Shown: one piece after another, positions 52,091 to 58,985 of the stretch
How the letters are laid out: the number at the start of each line of letters is the position of its first letter
Numbering within the stretch: position 1 is the first letter of the stretch
NCBI GenBank assembly: GCA_050485785.1
Contig: JBJHCA010000007.1
Location: forward strand, 1 to 63,004
Direction of reading: 5' to 3'
Length of the DNA stretch: 63,004 nt
Source: JBJHCA01 sp050485785
Lineage (GTDB): Bacteria; Bacteroidota; Bacteroidia; Chitinophagales; Saprospiraceae
Translations under genes and position numbers: made by a program
Notes under the pieces: model-generated
Told to the model about the DNA's origin: nothing
Database searches by the model: none
What the model saw: only the letters and a program-made list of their open reading frames with translations

Positions 52091-52117
52091 GATCATTAAC
52101 TCAAAACTTTTTTAATT

Positions 52118-52669
52118 ATGAAAAAGAACACAATTTTCATGGCTATGGCCATGGCACTTTTCATCATCTCAGGGTCTGTAACTGCCTGGGGACAAGTTAG
52201 TACTGACATTGAAGCCACTGTTACCGTCATGGATCAACTTACGCTTGAAGTCGACAATGACATTGAGTTTGGTGCTGTTCAGAAAAACACCAATGCTCCC
52301 GTGTATCTCGATCCTAACGGTGCAGCCCACACTAATGTAGCGACATCAGCTGTGGTAGGTAAGTTTTCCATTACCGGTTCCGATGCTGAAATTACCGTTT
52401 ACTGGCCCGCTACCATTAACCTGGAAGACGATGCTGATCCGGTAAATCAGTTGCTTTTTACTACCAAAGTTGTAGGTGATGCCGATGACGCTAACCAGGC
52501 TACTGCTGCAGAACTGACTGAACCTTCAGGCTCTCAGGTGACCATAGCTGACGGCGAATTCCATTTGTGGGTTGGTGGCTGGCTGGGCAACACCGATACA
52601 GGTATTGACTCAAACCAGGAAAATGGCGAATATTCTGCCAACCTCGAGTTTACTGTTGAATACAACTAG
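52118..52669 (+). CDS. DUF4402-like fimbrial/surface subunit (probable major subunit)
   Basis: 183 residues. Signal peptide MKKNTIFMAMAMALFIISGSVTAWGQ. The mature start VSTDIEATVTVMDQLTLEV alternates hydrophobic and polar residues. Then follow IEFGAVQKN (the FG-x-I/V landmark), VYLDPNGA, GKFSITGSDAEITVYWP, FHLWVGGWLG and the end GEYSANLEFTVEYN. This order (FG landmark, P-x-G, A/G-x-F-x-I-x-G, LxVGG, NQxxGxYxxxxxVTVxY-N) is the layout of the DUF4402 domain. Its Asn/Asp/Gln-rich composition, lack of cysteine, and position between leader hairpins and a strong post-gene hairpin point to an abundant structural subunit. Pilus assembly is inferred from the chaperone and usher genes downstream. Confidence 0.75.
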   Translation: MKKNTIFMAMAMALFIISGSVTAWGQVSTDIEATVTVMDQLTLEVDNDIEFGAVQKNTNAPVYLDPNGAAHTNVATSAVVGKFSITGSDAEITVYWPATINLEDDADPVNQLLFTTKVVGDADDANQATAAELTEPSGSQVTIADGEFHLWVGGWLGNTDTGIDSNQENGEYSANLEFTVEYN

Positions 52670-52693
52670 AAAATCGTCAAGTTGACCATATCA

Positions 52694-52735
52694 GGGAGCA
52701 GGATATTGATTGCCTGCTCCCGCATTTTGCTTTCT
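52694..52735 (+). terminator. Intercistronic hairpin between subunit and chaperone genes (attenuating terminator)
   Basis: GGGAGCAGG, ten-base loop, CCTGCTCCC: a perfect 9-bp stem at 52694-52721, followed by a moderately T-rich stretch (ATTTTGCTTTCTT). It lies 24 bases after the subunit stop and well before the chaperone start at 52799. The U-run is imperfect, so partial termination or 3'-end protection with read-through is the natural reading. Confidence 0.75.
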
Positions 52736-52798
52736 TCAGTATCCCGGACTTTTAAACGGACTCTGCCTGATTCAGGCAAAATGGATAAACAAAAAGTT

Positions 52799-53653
52799 AT
52801 GTCCCATAAAAAGTACTTAATGCTCACCCTGGCTGCCTTACTCTTAAGCTCAGCTTATCTTTGTGCGCAGATCTCTTTTTCGCCAACCATCGTATTTATT
52901 GATGATCAAAAAGGCGGCGTAGGCAATTTCTACATCACCAATCGTGCAGAAACGGCTCAGGAAGTCCACATCAGCTTTCGGTTCGGATATCCTGACTCCG
53001 ATGACTCCGGTAATCTGGTAATGAACTATCACGACTCTGTGGCTTATGCACAATATGCCCTCGATCCAATGATCAGGGCTTTTCCCCGGTCATTTGTGGT
53101 AGAGCCCGGCCAGCAACGGACGGTCAGATTACAGGTAGTTCCCGGTGCTCAGCTCAGCGCGGGGATGTATTTCACCCGGATGGTTGTCAGAAGTACCGCA
53201 TTTCGAGAGGAAGACGCATCGGTGGACGAAAACCGACTGGGAGCAAATATTGGTATCAGCTTTGATCAGATAACCGGTGTGTTTTATAAGCGTGGGCAAA
53301 CCAGTACCGGCCTCGTTATACATCAGGCCGAAGCGATTCATCGCAAAGATGGCATTGACGTTATCACCCGGCTCAGCCGCAAAGGGAATGCTCCTTATAT
53401 AGGCAGTGTCCGCATTTCGCTGCTGAATGATTCGGGAAATGTTGTGGCCGAAAACCGTACCAGTACAACAGCATATTTCGATGTGACCCGCAAATACACT
53501 CTGCCGGTCAAAGACCTGCCTCCCGGGCATTATACCGTAAATATCACGTTTGAAACACAAAGAAGGGATGTTGCCACTTCTGACCTTACCCAGTATCACC
53601 CCGTCAGTGTTGAACTGCCGCTGTATTTAGAACAGCCGGTCCCACTTGAGTAG
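52799..53653 (+). CDS. PapD/FimC-like periplasmic pilus chaperone
   Basis: 284 residues from ATG 52799 (an ATG at 52781 is also possible). Signal peptide MSHKKYLMLTLAALLLSSAYLCAQ. Two Ig-like domains: the first carries ISFSPTIVFIDDQKGGVGNFYITNRAETAQEVHISFRF and RSFVVEPGQQRTVRLQV, the second RKGNAPYIGSVRISLLND and PPGHYTVNITFE. The P-G-Q-x-x-x-V/I-R-L strand and the two-domain layout are the marks of chaperones that hold pilus subunits by donor-strand complementation and deliver them to an outer-membrane usher. A larger than usual loop (EDASVDENRLGANIGISF) lies at the end of domain 1. It sits between the subunit and usher genes. Confidence 0.72.
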   Translation: MSHKKYLMLTLAALLLSSAYLCAQISFSPTIVFIDDQKGGVGNFYITNRAETAQEVHISFRFGYPDSDDSGNLVMNYHDSVAYAQYALDPMIRAFPRSFVVEPGQQRTVRLQVVPGAQLSAGMYFTRMVVRSTAFREEDASVDENRLGANIGISFDQITGVFYKRGQTSTGLVIHQAEAIHRKDGIDVITRLSRKGNAPYIGSVRISLLNDSGNVVAENRTSTTAYFDVTRKYTLPVKDLPPGHYTVNITFETQRRDVATSDLTQYHPVSVELPLYLEQPVPLE

Positions 53654-53717
53654 TCAGTTATGATTGCGGCTCTGGTTCAAAGCTCGCTCTCATCTTGAAA
53701 AACCATTGTATGCTGGA

Positions 53718-54426
53718 ATGATTCAAAGATTATTATTATTCATGGCTCTTTGTGGGCCGGCATACCTGCCGGCTTTAAAGGCACAATCTCCCCAATCTCC
53801 GGAGGAAGTGCTTTTCTCATTCCGGTATGGACCTGTTGGTCTGCGATACATCCAATGCCTATATCTTCACGAGAATCAAAAAGTTTACCTGCCCCTTACC
53901 GAACTGCTCAATTTGTTCGAAATATCCTATCGGTATAATGCCAATGGAAACATTATCAGCGGTAATTTCCCCGGCCCCGATGACTTTTTCGCTTTCCGGT
54001 TCGATGAACTCAAACTGACTTCAGAAAACCGCATCATTAATCTGGCTCAGGACGATATGATCAGGGGTCAAGCTGAATTCTATGTCACTCCTGAAATCTT
54101 TGCTCAATACCTGGGCTTAACTTTCCATGTCTATATACCGGGTCTTCATCTTACAATGTCCACTCGTCATACTCTGCCATTAGAAGAACGAATAAAACGA
54201 CAGCTGGCCCGGCAAAGGTCATTCCCATATAACACTGAGCAAACGGATTTTCCACTCCTTTTTCCACGAAGCCGGTCGATTCTTAATGGTGGTACACTCG
54301 ACTATAACATTACGGCGGGCACTAACGGTCACACTCCTTATCTGAGTTATCTTTTCACCGGCGGCATAGAAATATTGGGCGGTGACATGCGGGGTACACT
54401 ACATGGATTCACCGATGGCACAGGAC
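53718..54426 (+). CDS. Outer-membrane usher-like protein, N-terminal part (cut by the assembly gap)
   Basis: 236 residues from ATG 53718 to the run of Ns. Signal peptide MIQRLLLFMALCGPAYLPALKAQ, then a short N-terminal domain (YLPLTELLNLFEISYRYNANGNIISG, FYVTPEIFAQYLGLTF) resembling the periplasmic domain by which ushers recruit chaperone-subunit complexes, then the first barrel strands (GGTLDYNITAGTNGHTPYLSYLFTGGIEILGGDMRG). An in-frame TTG at 53664 could add 18 residues. It is continued by 54437-56329 on the far side of the gap. Confidence 0.65.
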
Positions 54427-54436
54427 NNNNNNNNNN
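54427..54436. other. Assembly gap (ten N) inside the usher gene
   Basis: Ten N. The upstream frame reaches 54426 with one base of a codon; the downstream frame starts with CCT at 54437. A single reading frame needs a gap of 3k+2 bases, not ten, so the N-run is a placeholder and not a measured length. Confidence 0.95.
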
Positions 54437-56329
54437 CCTTATTTGAATAACCTTCATTGGCGGTATGCATTTTCACCTAATCCGGTAGTTTCCACAGTGT
54501 CTGCAGGCCAGTTACACAGCACTGGAATCTGGCGGCAATCATTCAGAGGTTTAAGTATTACTAATAACCCGGTTGAACCACGAATGATGGATGACTTTCA
54601 CATCGTGGATGGAAACACCGAGCCGGACTCAGAAGTCGAGCTATATATCAACAACCGACTTTACGCCTTTACCAGAGCCGACGAGCAAGGTAATTACCGC
54701 TTTGAGGCCCCGCTTACATATGGATCGTCACGGGTTAGCGTGCGCACGTATCCACCCTCTGGAGACCGGCGGGTAGTCGAAAGACGTATTCAGGTACCCT
54801 TTCATTTTTTGCCCTCAGGTACTTTTGCCTATGATATCCAGGCAGGCAGGCCCGATAGATACTATGATGAGTTTGAAGATGCCCAATATTTTGGACTCGT
54901 TCAGGCGGGCTATGGTATTACCAATTGGCTAACAGCACGTGCCGGGGCACAGTACACGGGTTCCGCACTCAACGCTGAAGATATTTACAATTATTCGTCA
55001 GTTTCAGCCCGTATTGCTGGTCAATATCTGATCAATGCAGATTTTGCCCCGGATGCGTTTTACCGGATCAATGCTTCGGCAGTCTTTCCCAACTTCTCAG
55101 GTTTTCAGCTTCGATATACTAACTTCTTCTCATCAGGTTTCTTCAATCCCCGCAACGTAAAAGAAGAACGTTATGCAGGAATTTATCTGCCGGTAAACTT
55201 CTTCAGTTTGCGATCCGGATTCCGAATGGGTGCGGAGCAATTCTTGTTTGAAAATTATTCATCTACACTCCTTAGGGCTGAATTCAATACCCGGATAAAC
55301 AGACTTAATCTCAGGTTGTCATATCGGGACTATCTTCTTGAAAGTAAAGAGCAATTGCTGTCAGGTACAGGACAGGTATCGGTCTCAGCTGCTTATCTCA
55401 TTCCGCGCTCTTCATCTGTTCCGCTGGTAATGAGAGGATTGAATATCCGGACCCGGGTCGTATATAGCTTGCCTCTAAGTAATATCTATCAACTTGACTT
55501 TCAATTGTCTCGTTCAATGGGTCGCCATGGAAGATTTTTCATGAGTACCGCATACTATCCAGGATCAAGGCATATACAGGCTCAGTTCGGTTTTGTTGCA
55601 GACTTGCCCGCGGTGCGTTCTACTACTTCGGCATCAGCCAGTAGGACGGGAATTGCTTTACGTCAACAAATTGCCGGATCAGTCTCGACTGACATTCCCC
55701 ACAAAAAACTGATTGCATCCAATCGCCCAATGGCAGGACGCGCTTCCGCTTCTTTTGTGCTGTTTATTGATAATAATAACAACGGCATCTTTGACGACGG
55801 AGATGAACTTTTGCCTTACCGCGCAGTTCATCTCGATCGAACCGCCCGCATCGTCATCGGCACCGACAGTATAATTCGCGCAACTATGCTCCAACCCTTT
55901 TTCAGATACAATGTTTCCATTGACCGCAATGCCATACCCAATCCTACACTGATCCCGGCATTCTCGGCATTCTCTTTCACAGCTGATCCCAATCAGTACA
56001 AAACTATTCAAGTACCTTTCTACCGCACGGGTGTTATCGATGGTGAAATCCGCCTGAAAAACGGAAACGAAACATACAGGAGTATAAGCGGTATCAGACT
56101 GGAATTGCAAACCCCCGGGGGCCAAACCATCAAAACCCTTCGCTCTTTCTCGGATGGCAGCTTTTATGCCATGGACATTCCGCCGGGCATCTACCGACTT
56201 GCCCCGGAAAAGGCACAACTGGAAATACTGGGAGCAACTTCAAAACCTTCGTATTTCGACATAGAAATCAAAGCTATGCCACAGGGTGACTACCTCGAAG
56301 GATTAATCTTTGAGCTTTCACTACAATAA
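54437..56329 (+). CDS. Outer-membrane usher-like protein, C-terminal part
   Basis: 630 residues after the gap. It opens PYLNNLHWRYAFSPNP, an equivalent of the Y-L-x-x-D-x-x-W-R-Y-S barrel strand in FimD/PapC ushers, then RQSFRGLSITNNPVEP, and a plug/middle-domain-like stretch with the usher pattern PDSEVELYINNRLYAFTRADEQGNYRFEAPLTYGSSRVSVRTYPPSGDRRVVERRIQVP (about 70-130). A long series of barrel strands follows. The last 170 residues are two Ig-like or carboxypeptidase-regulatory-like domains, one with a calcium-loop-like DNNNNGIFDDGDE and one with GVIDGEIRLKNGNETYRSISGIRLEL. It ends GLIFELSLQ. It is last gene of the locus. Confidence 0.7.
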   Translation, partial: PYLNNLHWRYAFSPNPVVSTVSAGQLHSTGIWRQSFRGLSITNNPVEPRMMDDFHIVDGNTEPDSEVELYINNRLYAFTRADEQGNYRFEAPLTYGSSRVSVRTYPPSGDRRVVERRIQVPFHFLPSGTFAYDIQAGRPDRYYDEFEDAQYFGLVQAGYGITNWLTARAGAQYTGSALNAEDIYNYSSVSARIAGQYLINADFAPDAFYRINASAVFPNFSGFQLRYTNFFSSGFFNPRNVKEERYAGIYLPVNFFSLRSGFRMGAEQFLFENYSSTLLRAEFNTRINRLNLRLSYRDYLLESKEQLLSGTGQVSVSAAYLIPRSSSVPLVMRGLNIRTRVVYSLPLSNIYQLDFQLSRSMGRHGRFFMSTAYYPGSRHIQAQFGFVADLPAVRSTTSASASRTGIALRQQIAGSVSTDIPHKKLIASNRPMAGRASASFVLFIDNNNNGIFDDGDELLPYRAVHLDRTARIVIGTDSIIRATMLQPFFRYNVSIDRNAIPNPTLIPAFSAFSFTADPNQYKTIQVPFYRTGVIDGEIRLKNGNETYRSISGIRLELQTPGGQTIKTLRSFSDGSFYAMDIPPGIYRLAPEKAQLEILGATSKPSYFDIEIKAMPQGDYLEGLIFELSLQ

Positions 56330-56359
56330 GTTGATTATTCAGGGCTGCTCCACCTGCAA

Positions 56360-56387
56360 TTCTAAGCCCGTTCTAAGCAGATTCTAA
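56360..56387 (+). promoter_or_regulatory. Three TTCTAA direct repeats at 11-bp spacing (response-regulator site)
   Basis: TTCTAA starts at 56360, 56371 and 56382, exactly one helical turn (11 bp) apart. Two copies have G after them. Direct repeats of this spacing are the usual binding site of OmpR/PhoB-family response regulators. The last repeat ends 33 bases upstream of the -7 box at 56421. Confidence 0.6.
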
Positions 56388-56396
56388 TGTAACCTT

Positions 56397-56428
56397 CAGC
56401 CCGGCACCTTCGGGGCTGTATAACTTTG
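56397..56428 (+). promoter_or_regulatory. czc operon promoter with an inverted repeat over the -33 region
   Basis: TAACTTTG at 56421-56428 is an exact -7 box. The usual -33 TTTG is missing; in its place lies CAGCCC-n10-GGGCTG (56397-56418). A promoter without a -33 element but with an upstream repeat array is what an activator-dependent promoter looks like. The start codon is at 56487. Confidence 0.55.
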
Positions 56429-56486
56429 CGCATCCCCTAAAAAATCCGTGACTAAACAAGTTAGATACCCGATCAAATAAGCATTT

Positions 56487-57773
56487 ATGTCACCTCTTAC
56501 CAAGGTTTCAGCACTTGCCCTGTTTATTCTTGTCTTGTTCACCGGGCGCATGGGCGCAAGCGATACCCTAAAGCTGAATCTGTCTTCAGCTGAAGCAGTT
56601 TTCCTTGAACAAAACCTCAGTCTCATTGCCCGGCAATATGCCATAGAAATGGCTGAAGCAATGATTATTCAGGCCAGACTATGGCCCAATCCCGAATTGA
56701 GCCTTACGGAAGTTACCCTGTTCCCGCAATCCCGGATTCTTGAAGAATTGCCCGGTGGCAACTGGAACCTAGTAGCTGAACTCGAGCAACTCATCGAAAC
56801 TGCGGGTAAACGCAAAAGCCGCATTGCTATAGCTTCCTCTGAACACGAAATGAGCCGTCTGGCTTTTGAACAGCTCCTTCACGAACTGCGATTTGCGTTT
56901 CGTGAAAAGTACCTGCAAATTAACTACCTCGACAGGCTTAAAGATGTGTACGATGAGGAAATTCAACTGGTTGAACACATTATTACAACCATGGAACCCG
57001 CTGTGGAACAACGCCTGGCTACGAGACTGGAGCTTACCCGGCTCAAAAGCCTTCTTTACGGCCTTCGGCGCGACAGACTCGATATCTCACTTGACTATAA
57101 TGAAGCGCTCGCTGATTTTCGCGCTTTGCTTGCACTCCAACCAAACACAAACCTGAAGCTTAAGAGAATGGACTTCTACTGGCAGGACATACCCAAAGCT
57201 TCAGTGATCAATTTTGCACGAGCCAGTAACCTGGCTTCAACCTATAGAGCCGACCTGCGCTTTAGCTCAACTCAAGTAAATTTTGCTCATGCCGTGCTCA
57301 ACTTCGAACGTGCACAGGCAGTACCTGATTTCACACTGAGTATGATGTACGACAGGGCAGGTGCTTTCGCCCAAAACTATATCGGTTTTGGAGTGAGTAT
57401 TGACCTCCCCGTTTTTAACCGGAATCAGGGAAACATCCAGGCTTCTGTAGCCGGTGTTGCCAAAGCAGAGTCCCTGTTCAGGGAAACTGAAAACCACGTT
57501 TTTCGCGATGTTGCCACAGCTTTACAACACTGGCAAAATATCGAAAATGAAATCAGCCAGTTCGACCACGGAATACTGGACGACTATCAATCCATAATGG
57601 AACATGTCAGAACCCAGTTCATCAATCGCCACATCAGTTTACTCGAATTCCTGGATTTTCTCGAAAGTTTCAGGGAAATTCAGATCAACTGGATGGAATT
57701 GAACCAATCTTATGATTTGGCCGGTGAAGCATTCCTTCGTGAAACCGGCTTACCCGATTTTGATAACCTGTAA
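56487..57773 (+). CDS. czcC: TolC-family outer-membrane efflux protein of a heavy-metal RND system
   Basis: 428 residues with a signal peptide (VSALALFILVLFTGRMGAS). Two repeats of the outer-membrane efflux fold: LNLSSAEAVFLEQNLSLIARQYAIEMAEAMIIQARLWPNPELSL at the start, and ARASNLASTYRADLRFSSTQVNFAHAVLNFERAQAVPDFTLSMMYD in the second half; long helices of the periplasmic tunnel lie between barrel strands. Together with the next two genes it forms a tripartite pump. The gene symbol is by analogy to czcCBA. Confidence 0.88.
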   Translation: MSPLTKVSALALFILVLFTGRMGASDTLKLNLSSAEAVFLEQNLSLIARQYAIEMAEAMIIQARLWPNPELSLTEVTLFPQSRILEELPGGNWNLVAELEQLIETAGKRKSRIAIASSEHEMSRLAFEQLLHELRFAFREKYLQINYLDRLKDVYDEEIQLVEHIITTMEPAVEQRLATRLELTRLKSLLYGLRRDRLDISLDYNEALADFRALLALQPNTNLKLKRMDFYWQDIPKASVINFARASNLASTYRADLRFSSTQVNFAHAVLNFERAQAVPDFTLSMMYDRAGAFAQNYIGFGVSIDLPVFNRNQGNIQASVAGVAKAESLFRETENHVFRDVATALQHWQNIENEISQFDHGILDDYQSIMEHVRTQFINRHISLLEFLDFLESFREIQINWMELNQSYDLAGEAFLRETGLPDFDNL

Positions 57774-57782
57774 CACCCTACT

Positions 57783-58883
57783 ATGCGGACTTCAATGAAT
57801 AAATTTTGGTTCTCTGTATTACTGATGCTCTCCGTAACTGTTTTTCAGGCATGCAATAATGATTCCGGCAATAATAATGCTGAATTGGCAGAGCCGTGTT
57901 TTGCCAGACAACTCTTTGCACCTCCAGAACTTTACACAGTCTCAGCATCTCCCGTTCGCGAACAAATCAACCTGAGCGGAGATGTTAGATACAATAAAAC
58001 GGAAGTGTCCAATGTGTATGCCTTTGTCAGTGGTTTGGTGACTTCTGTCAATACCTCACTTGGTGCCGCAGTCAACCGTGGACAAATTCTGGCAACAGTT
58101 CAAAGCCGCGAAATTGCCGACCTGCTCGCTGAAAAAGATGAGCTCGAAATTCAGCTTGACATAGCCAAAGAACAGCTTGAGATGACTGAAAGCATGTTCG
58201 ACAGTGAACTGGCTACCCGCCAGGACCTGCAGTCAGCGCGATCAGCCGTAAGATTGGCTGAAGCTGAACTGACTAAAGTGCAACGTTCACTCACCATGCT
58301 GGGAGCTACGGGTAATGGAGCCACCCGAAACATAATAGCCCCGCGTAACGGCTTTGTGGTTGAAATGAATATTGCCCGGGGATCAGAATTACCCGATGAC
58401 TTTGATGCCCCCGTTTTTGTAATCGGTTCACTGGATAAAGTCTGGGTTATCGGCAATGTGTATGAAAGCGATATCGCGCGAATAAAAGAAGGCCAACAAG
58501 TTTACATCACCACCATGGCTTACCCCGATACCAGCTTCAAAGGAGAAATTACCCGGGTTTCAGGTATGCTCGATCCGGTGTCGAAAGTGATGCAGGTGCG
58601 TATAGAGCTCGACAATCCCGATTACCTGCTCAAACCGGGAATGTTTGCCCGTATCAGGGTCGAAAGTGAACAAACTATCAGCATGCCGGAAATCCCGTCT
58701 GATGCGGTATTGTTTGACAACAATCAGCATTTTGTTGTGGTGCAGCGCGATGAGTGCAATTTTATACCCCGGATTGTGAGAATTCATGCACATAACAATG
58801 GCAGGGTCTACATTCAAAGTGGTCTTGACCCTGGAGAAATTATCATCGCCGATAATCCGCTGCTGGTTTACAGTGCGTTGTAG
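57783..58883 (+). CDS. czcB: Periplasmic adaptor (membrane fusion) lipoprotein of the RND efflux system
   Basis: 366 residues; the in-frame ATG at 57795 is equally likely. Lipobox VFQAC gives a lipid-anchored cysteine. The order is barrel-sandwich (lipoyl) half motif NVYAFVSGLVTSVNTSLGAAVNRGQILATVQS, a helical hairpin (LLAEKDELEIQLDIAKEQLEMTESMFDSE), the second lipoyl half NIIAPRNGFVVEMNIARGSEL, then beta-barrel and membrane-proximal domains (DTSFKGEITRVSGMLDPVSKVMQVRIELDNPDYLLKPGMFARI). It lacks the C-terminal metal-binding extension of larger CzcB proteins. Nine bases after czcC. Confidence 0.9.
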   Translation: MRTSMNKFWFSVLLMLSVTVFQACNNDSGNNNAELAEPCFARQLFAPPELYTVSASPVREQINLSGDVRYNKTEVSNVYAFVSGLVTSVNTSLGAAVNRGQILATVQSREIADLLAEKDELEIQLDIAKEQLEMTESMFDSELATRQDLQSARSAVRLAEAELTKVQRSLTMLGATGNGATRNIIAPRNGFVVEMNIARGSELPDDFDAPVFVIGSLDKVWVIGNVYESDIARIKEGQQVYITTMAYPDTSFKGEITRVSGMLDPVSKVMQVRIELDNPDYLLKPGMFARIRVESEQTISMPEIPSDAVLFDNNQHFVVVQRDECNFIPRIVRIHAHNNGRVYIQSGLDPGEIIIADNPLLVYSAL

Positions 58884-58985
58884 CCTCATCATTTCATTGG
58901 ATCAATAAGAATACTTACAGCAATTTACAATATACCCAGGCGGACAAACTCAGATCAAAGGTAAAATCCGAAACTTCTTTACATC

